Shown here: positions 33,177 through 40,832 of the stretch, in pieces
How the letters are laid out: the number at the start of each line of letters is the position of its first letter
Position numbering within the stretch: position 1 is the stretch's first letter
Origin: an uncultured Parabacteroides sp.
GTDB taxonomy: Bacteria > Bacteroidota > Bacteroidia > Bacteroidales > Tannerellaceae
Assembly (NCBI RefSeq): GCF_905196875.1
Contig: NZ_CAJJWO010000047.1
Span: 1-40,832, forward strand
Length of the DNA stretch: 40,832 bases
Direction: 5' to 3'
Notes under the pieces: generated by a model
What the model was told of the DNA's origin: nothing
Database searches by the model: none
Seen by the model: only the letters and a program-made list of their open reading frames with translations
Program-made: the position numbers and the translations under genes

Positions 33177-33560
33177 TTAAAATGTTTCAAACTCAAAGTT
33201 TAGCACTATCACATAAACACCATTTTCATAAGTATCAGCACTCTTTTTTAGCTCTGCACCTCCGATTGTGTACCCGTCATATTGCTTTTTGCTTTGCTCT
33301 AACGTAATTCGTACATTCTCTGCTAAATCGGCCGCACTTTCGTATTTTTCAGCAACGCATAAAAGCGTTACCTGCGTTACATCTCCTACCCAACCATCTT
33401 TTGTATATTCACCGACTGCGTTAATATCACTAAATACGACGTAAGGACGGTCGGCACCTTCCGGGATGGCGATAGGATAAACCCGCTCACCAATCATACT
33501 ACTCACATCTTCATCGGATGTTAACACACTGTATATATGCTTTCCAATCAGTAAACTCAT
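33177..33560 (-). CDS. tail completion / terminator protein (DUF3168 type)
   Basis: 127 residues. IYSVLTSDEDVSSMIGERVYPIAIPEGADRPYVVFSDI is the recognised DUF3168 opening; the ending ENGVYVIVLNFEFETF is a beta strand typical of these proteins. Homologues (gp17/gpU-like) form a ring that ends tail growth and meets the head. Overlaps the upstream HK97 gp10-like gene by 4 bp. Confidence 0.8.
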   Translation of the reverse strand: MSLLIGKHIYSVLTSDEDVSSMIGERVYPIAIPEGADRPYVVFSDINAVGEYTKDGWVGDVTQVTLLCVAEKYESAADLAENVRITLEQSKKQYDGYTIGGAELKKSADTYENGVYVIVLNFEFETF

Positions 33561-34078
33561 GATCGTTTTTTATTAGCTATTTTAATAAGTTCTTTCTCTA
33601 TTCCATCGTTGAGTATATCCTGAGCGGCTTTATATTTAGCTTGTACAGCAGGCGTAAAGAAAGGCCTAGCCTCCAACACTCCCCTGTTCGTTCCACGCGG
33701 ATATTTGCCACGGCCTTTCAGTTCTCGTTTATTAGTACCCTGTTCAATAAATCTCAATAGAAAAGCTGGATTCTTATATTTCCTCCCCTTATATGACACG
33801 GTAGCTTTACGATTATCAAATAGGCCGATGCTTGCGCCACGTCCGGATTTATAGACGAGGGTATTAACCCCTTTTGACAAAAAGGCAGCGTTCTGGAGAC
33901 TCCCGGCCTTATAAGATACACCTCGCAAATTCTTCTTTGTTTCAGTCTGTATCATGCGGGAAGATGAGGCAAGAGCCTTTCTCATCGCTCTGTTTAAGTC
34001 TTTATTTGACAAATCCAGATCATCCAGCATTCTGTAAAGCTGATGAGCATCTATTAACCATCCACCGTTGTCAGCCAT
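33557..34078 (-). CDS. HK97 gp10-family head-tail protein
   Basis: 173 residues. N-terminal helices (LNRAMRKALASSSRMIQTETKKNLRG), then a basic middle (YKGRKYKNPAFLLRFIEQGTNKRE) and the RGVLEARPFFTPAVQAKYKAA end typical of the HK97 gp10/putative tail-component family. Sits in the usual block between head closure and tail terminator genes, overlapping the upstream gene by 8 bp. Likely a neck component. Confidence 0.82.
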   Translation of the reverse strand: MADNGGWLIDAHQLYRMLDDLDLSNKDLNRAMRKALASSSRMIQTETKKNLRGVSYKAGSLQNAAFLSKGVNTLVYKSGRGASIGLFDNRKATVSYKGRKYKNPAFLLRFIEQGTNKRELKGRGKYPRGTNRGVLEARPFFTPAVQAKYKAAQDILNDGIEKELIKIANKKRS

Positions 34079-34400
34079 TGTTGTCGTTTATTAAGTCTGC
34101 GATTATTGTTAATGATCTATCTGCCACATCAGGATTGATAGAGACAATATTGTACTGGTTACCTTCCCAGCAGATCCGCTGCCGATTGTTTACCTTATTG
34201 CTTCTCCGGCAGGTAATGACTACACTAGTCGGGTTCCAGACTTCACCGGCGAGAATTGCCCGGCTCCCTTTACTGAATTTCACATCTGCACGACAGGAGT
34301 AAACAGGGTTCCAGGTCTGTATTTGTTCCCCAAAGTTATTCCGACTGGTATCGGCCTGAAGAAAGGATATTCTATCTTTGAGTAAACCGGATGATATCAT
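34071..34400 (-). CDS. head closure / head-tail joining protein
   Basis: 109 residues. The pattern GLLKDRISFLQADTSRNNFGEQIQTWNPVYSCRADVKFSKG and the ICWEGNQYNIVSINPDVADRSLTIIADL ending match the phage head-tail joining family (SPP1 gp16/HK97 gp7-like beta barrel). Start overlaps the upstream connector gene stop. Closes the portal vertex after packaging. Confidence 0.82.
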   Translation of the reverse strand: MISSGLLKDRISFLQADTSRNNFGEQIQTWNPVYSCRADVKFSKGSRAILAGEVWNPTSVVITCRRSNKVNNRQRICWEGNQYNIVSINPDVADRSLTIIADLINDNNG

Positions 34401-34690
34401 ATAATTTTCTTATAAGGGGTCATCAAAGACTCAACACCAAAAGGTACCCGGGATTGAGCTGTAGAACTAACAGCCTCCCTAACTCTATACCAATGCGCTG
34501 CAATCATAAGTATCGCCATTTCCAGATCTTCAGGAAAGCCACCATGTTCGGCAATTACATCGTCAAAAGTCCTGTTAAGGCGTATTTCGACAAATCGCTC
34601 TGCTGCGGCCCCATACTTTAATATCTGTGCGTCGTCTTCTTCAAAATCAACATTGCACTGCTTCTTCAAATCCTCTAACACTACTCTCAT
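34397..34690 (-). CDS. head-tail connector (gp6/gp15-like)
   Basis: 97 residues, all-helical: VVLEDLKKQCNVDFEEDDAQILKYGAAAERFVEIRLNRTF ... DLEMAILMIAAHWYRVREAV, the recognisable gp6-like connector pattern including the L-(I/L)-x-(A)-H-W-Y-x-x-R-E helix and the PFGVESLMTPYKKI end. Forms the ring below the portal. Separated from the capsid gene by a 77-bp gap with a terminator-like hairpin. Confidence 0.85.
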   Translation of the reverse strand: MRVVLEDLKKQCNVDFEEDDAQILKYGAAAERFVEIRLNRTFDDVIAEHGGFPEDLEMAILMIAAHWYRVREAVSSTAQSRVPFGVESLMTPYKKII

Positions 34691-34705
34691 ATCATTGCAT
34701 TTACA

Positions 34706-34728
34706 AAAAGAGGCGGTATTACCCGCCC
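34706..34728 (-). terminator. terminator-like hairpin after the capsid gene
   Basis: On the minus strand GGCGG-GTAATA-CCGCC is followed by TCTTTTTG. A weak 5-bp stem inside the late operon, 39 bp past the capsid stop; likely partial, favouring capsid over downstream gene expression. Confidence 0.55.
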
Positions 34729-34767
34729 CCTTCCTTCATATAATAAAAAAGATTGCTACAAACAATG

Positions 34768-35877
34768 TTAAGCTTTAGCAGGTGCAGCAGCCTTAACCGT
34801 TCCCAAAGCAAAAGCCTCGGTTCGGGCTGAAGTCATACTGAACTCGGTATTTAACACAAAATAGGTCATATTCTTTTTTGCCCCAGTGTAAGGATCCACA
34901 ATAAAATTTATATCACCGAACTGGCCAAACAATTCATAACTGAAAATACCGAAACCGATCTTTCCTGCACCAATATATTCAGTGACAAAGACAGGAACAC
35001 CGCTGATCTTTCCGTTCTGGATAATCATAAGACCGCTACCGGCATCAAGAGGGGTCGCTTCCAGGATTGCGTATAACTCGGCACCCATAACATACGCGCC
35101 TGATCCATCCGGAACAATACCCTTTGCATATACCTTACCACGCATCAATATGAGTTCCTTGTACGTCGGAACATCACCGGCAAACTGAACGGTCGTACCG
35201 GGTTCTTTAAAGCAACCAGAACATCCTGCAACAACTTCCTCCGGCTGGAACATCCATTTATTCAAAGTACGCTGCAATGCCAACGGTATCTGCATCTTTA
35301 CGATCTCCAGCAAAACACCGCGCGTCTGATGTACTGCAAAATTTGATACAGGGATAGAAATACCGACACGCTTCGGAGACGGTTGTAATTTCGTGATATC
35401 AATTTTCTTGTCAGACAAAGCCACCTCCTGACCTGCAATTTCCGCATCAACTGCCGCAACGATCGGGAAAACATAATCACCGGCCAACCCTGTCTGTAAT
35501 TTAATGCCAACCTTATCCAGGATCAAACCTTTTTCAAGTGGTTGGATAATATCACCGATAGTAACCGGTACAATATCTGTTGCACTGGCTAAGTCCTGCA
35601 TCACGTCGGCGCGTTGCAACTTGATCGTAGTCTGGGTACTGTTAGTTACAGATTCACGAACGATCTTATCAAATGCGTCCGCACGACTTTCAACGGGGAC
35701 AGGCTTACCGGCCTGCATTGCGTCAACTCTCATTGACAAAAGACCACGTTCGATACGGATAGATTCAAACTCTTTCTTTTCATCTTCCGACATAGAACGT
35801 TTTTCTTTTTCACACAGATCTGCCATCTCGTTCATACGGATATTGATCTCACCGATTCTTTTTAAATAATTCTTCAT
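34768..35877 (-). CDS. HK97-fold major capsid protein
   Basis: 369 residues. N-terminal charged coiled coil (1-60, ERGLLSMRVDAM) is the scaffold-like delta domain; the HK97 fold follows with VPVTIGDIIQPLEKGLILDKVGIKLQTGLAG (about 103-133), PSPKRVGISIPVSNFAVHQT, and NKWMFQPEEVVAGCSGCFKEPG. The prohead protease gene directly upstream should remove the delta domain; the cleavage site is not obvious but must fall around residues 60-100. CSGC (about 218-221) is notable as a cysteine pair that could form a disulphide. Builds the icosahedral shell. Confidence 0.88.
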   Translation of the reverse strand: MKNYLKRIGEINIRMNEMADLCEKEKRSMSEDEKKEFESIRIERGLLSMRVDAMQAGKPVPVESRADAFDKIVRESVTNSTQTTIKLQRADVMQDLASATDIVPVTIGDIIQPLEKGLILDKVGIKLQTGLAGDYVFPIVAAVDAEIAGQEVALSDKKIDITKLQPSPKRVGISIPVSNFAVHQTRGVLLEIVKMQIPLALQRTLNKWMFQPEEVVAGCSGCFKEPGTTVQFAGDVPTYKELILMRGKVYAKGIVPDGSGAYVMGAELYAILEATPLDAGSGLMIIQNGKISGVPVFVTEYIGAGKIGFGIFSYELFGQFGDINFIVDPYTGAKKNMTYFVLNTEFSMTSARTEAFALGTVKAAAPAKA

Positions 35878-35893
35878 CTTGATTTTATTAACG

Positions 35894-36526
35894 TTAATAA
35901 ATTTGCTCTATACTTCTACGCATCGCCGCGACCTCCGTGGCGGCATTGCTGTTTTCCGGCTCAATAACTCCGGCATCTTCCATACTTCTTCTACTTACTG
36001 AAGTAGCCTGATAAGCTGGATTTTGTACGATTGATATATCATACATCTGTGCTATCTTTTTCACTGAACGACAAAGATGTCCCTCTTTGTCGCGGCTATA
36101 AGTACAACCCGTTTTTTCATCGATTGTAAATTCAAATGACGACCCGTATAATTCTCCACGTTTTACGCGCTCTGCCGCCCGCTGCCCGTCAATTGTACCA
36201 GGTACTTCAAACGAATACCGCACACCTTTATCATCAACTGTGAGTTTTAAAGACCCTTTTCCTTTAGTAGACCTCGCCAACAGTTGGCTGGGGTCATGAT
36301 CTAAAGTCGCTTTAACATCCCACTGATCCAAATCGGCCTGTGTTACTGCCCCCCTCTCAATCGTTTCATACAGCATTCCACCAGCCAAAAAGTCATAAAT
36401 CAGATTTGACCGGGAACCGAAAACAATGGCATAACCCTCAATCACTTCAGGTCTACCCTCTTCTGCCGCCCGCACTAGTACGTTGACAGCATCGGAGTAA
36501 GTTCTTATTTCATGATTATTTTTCAT
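35894..36526 (-). CDS. HK97-type prohead protease
   Basis: 210 residues from ATG at 36526 (MKNNHEIRTYSD); the longer frame lies entirely inside the portal gene. Core IEGYAIVFGSRSNLI, catalytic His77 in ATLDHDPSQLLARS, and Ser130 in ELYGSSFEFTID, matching the U35 family (HK97 gp4) His-Ser pair; YDISIVQNPAYQATSVS is the conserved C-terminal strand. The start overlaps the portal by 11 bp. It cleaves capsid delta domains during maturation. Confidence 0.88.
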   Translation of the reverse strand: MKNNHEIRTYSDAVNVLVRAAEEGRPEVIEGYAIVFGSRSNLIYDFLAGGMLYETIERGAVTQADLDQWDVKATLDHDPSQLLARSTKGKGSLKLTVDDKGVRYSFEVPGTIDGQRAAERVKRGELYGSSFEFTIDEKTGCTYSRDKEGHLCRSVKKIAQMYDISIVQNPAYQATSVSRRSMEDAGVIEPENSNAATEVAAMRRSIEQIY

Positions 36527-37808
36527 CGTCTTTATTATTACTGTTACTACCTGATAAATTGGCCGCACTTTCTGTTTCTCCGCTGATTTTAGGAGAATTT
36601 ATAGGAGCCACATTACAGGATATAAATACCTGATCTCCTCCCTCAACCGGTTTCAGATCCTTTTTACGTCGCCAGTCATTAACAGTCATAACCCCATTTG
36701 ACAACGTTGTAGTCATATAGGCGCCCTCTGTTGCTAGGTCTGTCGTGTATATGCTTGATTTATCAAATTCAAATTTGTAATACCGATAAAAGTTACGATC
36801 CACTAGCTTGGCAAAAAACTCCATTTCGATTTGTCTTAGGGTTGGTGCCAGTGTATCAGTCAAAAATGACACCTGAGACATTTCACTCGCTTTATAGTTC
36901 GCAGACTGACCAGCAAAAACCTTATCCGGATGCACGCCAAAGAACCGGCAGATTTCAAGAACACCGAATTTTTTACTTTCCAGTAGTTCCATGTCTTTTT
37001 GACTGATTGACATGGTAGAGAACTTTGAGTCACCAGGAACAGAAATGATATCATTCCCTGATTTAATCGCCTCTTCAATTATTTTTGCGGCTGTTTTTAA
37101 CTGACCATCCTGTAATTCTCCGAACCCTTTTGCCAGGCTGTTATCGTTACTAACAAGCCCTTTCAGACGGCCACCGGTAGCAAATGCGGAAAGGGTTTCT
37201 TTGTCCGCTGTTGCAGATATCCCCAGTACATTTGCCCCGTATTCAATTGTAGATACACCAATATAACCACCGTCTAAGCTAAAATTTCTGATATGAATGA
37301 TCTGGCTAGCCTTATATGTTCCGAATACGCCGTTTGTATAGTCAGTGATTGTATAAGTATTCAGATACTTATCAAAACTCACACTATGAGGACTGCATAA
37401 AATAAGCTCATCTAAATCACCGCCAACCATACGCGGAAAAACGTACGCATTCCCCCTTGTTACCTTCTCTATTATGATATTACGCATAAACTCATAGGCC
37501 GTCATTCTGGGATTAGCTTGTACAGTAAGGAGATAATATAGATTAGATTGATAATAATCAACAAAATACCCCTCAGCTTGATTATACCGCTTATATTCAA
37601 AGGGTAACGATGCTACACCAGCTGATAAGATATCTATACACCTAAAGACCGCCGCAATTTTCATAGCCAAAGCAGGAGAATTGACCGAAACAACCCGTCC
37701 GGAAGATGGTGGCGGCTGTGCTGTTATATCAAAATAGCTTTGCCGGTCGGGAACAATACCACCAGCAGGATCAGACCTTTTAAATCGAAAAAAATCAGAA
37801 AAATTCAT
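36516..37808 (-). CDS. phage portal protein (HK97 family)
   Basis: 430 residues from ATG at 37808 (MNFSDFFRFKRSD), preceded by AGCTAGGT; a reading from 37853 would translate the intergenic repeat and is rejected. Family features: VNSPALAMKIAAVFRCIDILSAGVASLPFEYKR, LTVQANPRMTAYEFMRNIIIEKVTRGNAYVFPRMVGG and FGVLEICRFFGVHPDKVF. Dodecameric DNA channel of the capsid. The final codons ESAANLSGSN are encoded by one copy of a 21-bp sequence that is repeated just ahead of the gene. Confidence 0.9.
   Translation of the reverse strand: MNFSDFFRFKRSDPAGGIVPDRQSYFDITAQPPPSSGRVVSVNSPALAMKIAAVFRCIDILSAGVASLPFEYKRYNQAEGYFVDYYQSNLYYLLTVQANPRMTAYEFMRNIIIEKVTRGNAYVFPRMVGGDLDELILCSPHSVSFDKYLNTYTITDYTNGVFGTYKASQIIHIRNFSLDGGYIGVSTIEYGANVLGISATADKETLSAFATGGRLKGLVSNDNSLAKGFGELQDGQLKTAAKIIEEAIKSGNDIISVPGDSKFSTMSISQKDMELLESKKFGVLEICRFFGVHPDKVFAGQSANYKASEMSQVSFLTDTLAPTLRQIEMEFFAKLVDRNFYRYYKFEFDKSSIYTTDLATEGAYMTTTLSNGVMTVNDWRRKKDLKPVEGGDQVFISCNVAPINSPKISGETESAANLSGSNSNNKDDEK
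36550..36570. repeat. 21-bp direct repeat, copy A (portal 3' end)
   Basis: The sequence CCTGATAAATTGG plus CCGCACTT is identical here and at 37835-37855, 1285 bp apart, on the same strand. This copy encodes part of the portal C-terminus. The inner 10-mer GGCCGCACTT also occurs at 28178 and 33330. Confidence 0.7.
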
Positions 37809-37834
37809 ACCTAGCTTTTTACCACCCGGCACTC

Positions 37835-37855
37835 CCTGATAAATTGGCCGCACTT
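37835..37855. repeat. 21-bp direct repeat, copy B (terminase-portal gap)
   Basis: Identical to copy A. It starts 3 nt after the large terminase stop on the minus strand and ends before the portal start. Flanks are near-identical for a few bases more (TCTG versus CTG). Confidence 0.7.
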
Positions 37856-37858
37856 CTG

Positions 37859-39565
37859 CTATTGTTCGTAGTTATTGAATAGCCAGAAAGTCATTAACTT
37901 TGTTATCACCCCATCAATCTTCCGGAACTGGCTACGCTTGATAGGTTTCTTATTCTCATTTCTATCCGTATCAAGTACAGCGTTGCCAAAGCAATAAAAG
38001 TTGATCGGATTGTTATTTATCTTCAATTTCCCGGTCCTGGCCGCATATTCAAAGCTCTCGACAGGTGATGTAAAATTCCCGTATGTCTGTGGCACAGCTT
38101 TGAGTACTCCCATAGCTCCAGCAGCCCCCAGCATGTTAACGCATTCCTGGGACTTGTACGCATCGTATCCTATTTGTAGTATAAGTAACACCTTGTTTCG
38201 GGCTAGAATATCCTCTACAATCATCCGGTAGTCGATTACATCCCCTTTGCATGGTTTCAAATACCCGGCATCAACCCAGCGTCTGTAAAGTTCCTCGTTC
38301 GGGTGCCCCTGTAAAGCTCCCTCCGGAAAATAGTAATCCGTATGAGCAAAGAAAGACCGGTTCAACTTTGAATAGACAGTATAAGTTACAGCTGAAAAGT
38401 CGTCGTGTACTGACAAGTCAATAGCAACCATTGCCTCCGGCCGGCCCTGGACTTTATCTATATCAATATCACAAGCCATTGACTGAGCAAAATCCGCACT
38501 TATCCAAGCCCGCGCCTCATCAACTGCAAAAATATTTAATAGCTTATTGCGGAAATCTTTCATATCAGCACTCGATCGTAGCGCTTTGTTATATTCGTAA
38601 GCATAAAAATCCGGCTGTATTGTTATTCCCCAATGCGGCTGCACCTTCTTCCATGTTCTTTCGTTGTCCTCCTCGTCGTCCACATCAGGTTCAAATATAT
38701 GAGCGAATATAGTATCATCCTGTTGCTCTCCGCGTAAGATCGCTTTGTAGCCTTGCAGCATCTCATAAAAAGGAGCATCCACTTTGTCGCTTGCAGTTGT
38801 GATAACGATAGTAAGCGGGTTTTCACGGACACCCATAGATGAGGTTAGTACATTTTTTAGATCCGCGCTGTTTGCCTGGGAATATTCATCAAGTATAACT
38901 ACCGACGCATTAAGCCCGTCCAGCTTGTCCGGATTTGTGGCCAGGCATCGCGCCAGAGAACTTTTACCTTTCATCCGGTTATATACAACTTCCCTGTTCA
39001 GCTTAAAATACCTCAACCTTTTGTCAAGCCCCGACAAGATGCTTTTGATCTCCCTGAAACAGATCTGAGCCTGATCATAACTATTCGCACCAACATAAGC
39101 CTGAGCATTTGCGTCACCAAATAGTAAATCATAGATAGCTATCGAAGCTACAGAGGTAGTCTTACTAAATTTGCGAGGGACAAACAAAAGAGCTTCCCGA
39201 CAAAGTCTTTTCCCGTCCGATTTGTAGAAACCTAGTATATTTGCGAATTGAAAGACTTGTATAGGCGTAAGTTTATACCGAGTCTTCCCCTTCTTTCCAG
39301 TAAATTTCAATCGTTCATAAAAACGAATAAACTTAATTACATCTTTAGGCCGGAACTTGTATGTGTCAAGGAGTCGAAAGAATCGGGTAATAGAAAGAAG
39401 CTCATACAGATTGTGAGCGTCAGGATCGGAAATACATTGCAGAACATAATCACGCAACCGGGTGTCTGTATTGCATAGTCCGTACGAATCTACATTTATA
39501 GAACGCAACCGGGCGACTGTAAAGGATTTCAGTTCTCTGAGTTTCTGCTTTTCGGTTTCTTCCAT
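37859..39565 (-). CDS. terL: terminase large subunit
   Basis: 568 residues. ATPase domain: Walker A-like PRKFSKTTS (130-138), Walker B SVVILDEYSQ (221-230), coupling strand PLTIVITTASD. Nuclease domain begins at about 393 with AIDLSVHDDFSAV, the RNase-H-like acidic motif, with VDAGYLKPCKGDVIDYR and GYDAYKSQE further on. This is the HK97/Terminase_1 type, which translocates DNA and usually cuts at cos sites. Two bases after small terminase, no terminator. Confidence 0.93.
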   Translation of the reverse strand: MEETEKQKLRELKSFTVARLRSINVDSYGLCNTDTRLRDYVLQCISDPDAHNLYELLSITRFFRLLDTYKFRPKDVIKFIRFYERLKFTGKKGKTRYKLTPIQVFQFANILGFYKSDGKRLCREALLFVPRKFSKTTSVASIAIYDLLFGDANAQAYVGANSYDQAQICFREIKSILSGLDKRLRYFKLNREVVYNRMKGKSSLARCLATNPDKLDGLNASVVILDEYSQANSADLKNVLTSSMGVRENPLTIVITTASDKVDAPFYEMLQGYKAILRGEQQDDTIFAHIFEPDVDDEEDNERTWKKVQPHWGITIQPDFYAYEYNKALRSSADMKDFRNKLLNIFAVDEARAWISADFAQSMACDIDIDKVQGRPEAMVAIDLSVHDDFSAVTYTVYSKLNRSFFAHTDYYFPEGALQGHPNEELYRRWVDAGYLKPCKGDVIDYRMIVEDILARNKVLLILQIGYDAYKSQECVNMLGAAGAMGVLKAVPQTYGNFTSPVESFEYAARTGKLKINNNPINFYCFGNAVLDTDRNENKKPIKRSQFRKIDGVITKLMTFWLFNNYEQ

Positions 39566-39566
39566 T

Positions 39567-39911
39567 TCATTTCACACTCTCAACATCTTCGATTAAATCA
39601 CTCAACTCATCATCGTCACTGACTGACAGCGTTGATAATGTAAGCCCTAATTCTCTCAACCCCTTCCTTACGCTTTCCTGTGAGTCTTTTAAGGTTTTGA
39701 ATGCCGGATGAGGAACCAACTTTATATTGTTCTCACGTGACAGTTCTTCAACAAAACTAGATGTCAAATCCTCAATATCATTCTGAGCTAGCAAAAAAGC
39801 ATAATACGACCCTGCAACCATGCCTATGCAGATCTCCAAATCTCTTGAATAAGTACCCTGTCGCTTTAATGCCGATCTAATTTTTGTCTTTATAGTTTTT
39901 ACTGTTTCCAT
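39567..39911 (-). CDS. terS: terminase small subunit (P27-like)
   Basis: 114 residues, directly ahead of terL. The pattern VKTIKTKIRSALKRQGTYSRDLEICIGMVAGSYYAFLLAQNDI then FVEELSRENNIKLVPHPAFKTLKDSQESVRKGLRELGLTL is typical of the P27/Terminase_4 small subunits, with the DNA-recognition helices N-terminal and the LGLTL end. Recognises the packaging site, which is likely in the gap upstream. An acidic tail (DDDELSDLIEDVE) ends the protein. Confidence 0.85.
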   Translation of the reverse strand: METVKTIKTKIRSALKRQGTYSRDLEICIGMVAGSYYAFLLAQNDIEDLTSSFVEELSRENNIKLVPHPAFKTLKDSQESVRKGLRELGLTLSTLSVSDDDELSDLIEDVESVK

Positions 39912-40026
39912 ATATCACTACTCCCCCCCCAGAAAAAAAATACCTCGCGAGTGTAAATACTAAAAGGGCGAGGTTTGGGCCTTTCGCCTTCAATTAAAAA
40001 AAGGCCCTCCCCCCTTCCCGATTTGA
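39912..40026. other. hairpin-rich gap between HNH gene and terS (candidate cos region)
   Basis: 115 bp with unusual composition: CTCCCCCCCC (39921-39930), the palindrome CTCGCGAG inside ACCTCGC...GCGAGGT (39942-39948 with 39968-39974), and GGGCCTTT (39977-39984) pairing with AAAGGCCC (39999-40006). HK97-type phages often carry cos between the HNH nuclease and small terminase. Only a candidate. Confidence 0.4.
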
Positions 40027-40356
40027 TCATAAATACCGCCCCTTAAAGCTCTTTACCTCTCGTTCAGTCTTGTTCTTTACTACATCCTTTCCTCTTGAGT
40101 GCAAAGCCTTGTGTACTTCAATATGACACTCATGGCAAAGGCTTACAAGATTATCAGGATCATACGCCAGCTTTCTCATTGCTTGTTCACTTCTTACCGA
40201 CTCTACCGGTATACGGTGATGTACTTCTGTTGCTGACGTGTATATCTCTTTACTCCTACATTCCTCACAAAGTGGCCGCAGTTTCAATTGTTTGTTTCTG
40301 AGATTGCGCCAGGTCTGGCAGTTGATTAACTTTATATAGGTAGGGTTGTGTGACAT
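40027..40356 (-). CDS. phage HNH endonuclease
   Basis: 109 residues. Two zinc-ribbon pairs, CEEC (about 32-35) and CHEC (about 74-77), frame the nuclease motif: EVHHRIPVES, then DNLVSLCHECHIEVH. This compact form is the one that stands next to terS in HK97-type phages and assists terminase in cos cleavage. One nucleotide separates it from the upstream RHH-like gene (TGATATG). Confidence 0.9.
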   Translation of the reverse strand: MSHNPTYIKLINCQTWRNLRNKQLKLRPLCEECRSKEIYTSATEVHHRIPVESVRSEQAMRKLAYDPDNLVSLCHECHIEVHKALHSRGKDVVKNKTEREVKSFKGRYL

Positions 40357-40357
40357 A

Positions 40358-40657
40358 TCAGATGTATTTACTCATTGGATCAATCTCTTTATCTACAGTG
40401 GTGTTACACCTGCGCTTTGGCTTCTCTCCTTTATACCGGCTTTCTGCATCGGTGAAACCGGAGAACATTTCTTCTATCTCCATCGGGACAGGCTCAGCGA
40501 TTGGATCGTTATCGGGATCCGCTACACGTAGGAAACAATGGACTAGATAATTTAATATTTCATACACGGATTTAAACCCATACTTTTCTTTGATGGCATC
40601 AAGACGGTCAAAGTCTACACCTGTCACCCTGCTTTTAATATGTCTGAATCGTTTCAT
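40358..40657 (-). CDS. small RHH-like phage protein
   Basis: 99 residues. The first 50 (FRHIKSRVTGVDFDRLDAIKEKYGFKSVYEILNYLVHCFLRV) read like a ribbon-helix-helix segment, with a strand, then two helices, and the C-terminal half is acidic to polar with no motif. Its start at 40657 is the right-most coding feature. Tightly coupled to the HNH gene. Likely a DNA-binding regulator or packaging accessory; family not named. Confidence 0.45.
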   Translation of the reverse strand: MKRFRHIKSRVTGVDFDRLDAIKEKYGFKSVYEILNYLVHCFLRVADPDNDPIAEPVPMEIEEMFSGFTDAESRYKGEKPKRRCNTTVDKEIDPMSKYI

Positions 40658-40719
40658 AGCAATGCAATTAATTTGTATATTTGTTGTGAGTGAATTACAT
40701 TAAAGCGTTTTGTTTTTTA

Positions 40720-40751
40720 CAAAGCCGTCCGGTTGCCGCCGAACGGCTTTG
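40720..40751. terminator. terminator hairpin at right end
   Basis: CAAAGCCGTCCGG (40720-40732) pairs with CCGAACGGCTTTG (40739-40751) with one mismatch, loop TTGCCG, followed by CTTTTC on the plus strand. The rest of 40658-40832 has no gene that I can support; the neighbouring prophage gene to the right lies outside. Confidence 0.6.
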
Positions 40752-40832
40752 CTTTTCTATTCATATTGCTTCACTTCTTTCGTGATTTGAAATATCCATT
40801 AATCAATTTAGTCCTTAGGATTGTTATATATT

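Noticed and set aside
36526..36568. MRPIYQ-type starts for prohead protease (36568) and portal (37853)
   Set aside because: Both come from translating the 21-bp repeat; the downstream ATGs at 36526 and 37808 give normal family N-termini.
40669..40684. TATATTTG on the plus strand near 40680 as a promoter
   Set aside because: It matches the -7 consensus but points against the phage genes into an antisense direction, with no -33 box at the right distance and no plus-strand gene to serve.
1..40832. CRISPR arrays, tRNA or rRNA genes
   Set aside because: No regularly spaced repeats and no cloverleaf-like or rRNA segments were recognised; repeats seen are isolated pairs.

Overview
The window reads as a chromosome segment of a gut-type Bacteroidales bacterium (Bacteroides/Parabacteroides-like) carrying most of the late half of an integrated temperate phage. 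Grounds: promoters of the Bacteroidetes type (TAnnTTTG -7 boxes, e.g. at 3481, 3594, 6380, 11557, 17744, 18550, 18824), a fimbrillin-family lipoprotein, many short-signal lipoproteins, and an arginine cluster in the order I associate with Bacteroides (argR - GNAT - argG - argC - argD). Genus is inferred; no rRNA or tRNA is present.

Region 1 (1-6240): a truncated alpha/beta hydrolase at the left edge, a two-gene fimbrial-type lipoprotein pair (DUF5119 then fimbrillin, minus strand), an outer-membrane phospholipase A, a membrane-anchored MutS-domain ATPase with its terminator folded over its stop codon, and an M48 metalloprotease lipoprotein.

Region 2 (6300-11000): the arginine operon. The argR promoter has two exact matches to the ARG-box consensus TGNATWWWWATNCA, 42 bp apart and bracketing the -7 box, so autoregulation and arginine repression of the whole run are likely. 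The genes are closely spaced; argG and argC overlap by ATGA, a hairpin lies between argC and argD, and a strong bidirectional terminator closes the operon.

Region 3 (11000-18640): housekeeping and envelope genes: FKBP lipoprotein, dipeptidyl peptidase IV followed by an MscS-type channel, an NlpE-like lipoprotein that has lost the metal cysteines, a secreted bleomycin-hydrolase-type C1 peptidase, and a HicA/HicB toxin-antitoxin pair with a paired palindromic operator laid over a near-ideal promoter.

Region 4 (about 18.6 kb to the right end): prophage, almost entirely minus strand, so read right to left: RHH-like small protein, HNH endonuclease, a hairpin-rich gap (possible cos), small and large terminase, portal, prohead protease, HK97-fold capsid, connector genes, tail tube, tail-assembly chaperones joined by a -1 frameshift on an A9 run, tape measure, tail tip, S74/collagen tail fibre, a second tail protein, small unknowns, a lysis cassette (membrane proteins, muramidase-like protein, u-spanin candidate) and a large SGNH-hydrolase tail protein with InlB-type repeats. 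At the left rim a plus-strand AidA/PixA-family gene with its own promoter looks like a cargo gene. Integrase, repressor and replication genes are not in the window, so both att sites are unplaced. Overall this is a siphovirus with an HK97-type head. The most useful new leads are the frameshift, the u-spanin candidate, the SGNH depolymerase-like tail protein, the PixA cargo gene, the ARG-box arrangement and a 21-bp repeat around the portal gene.
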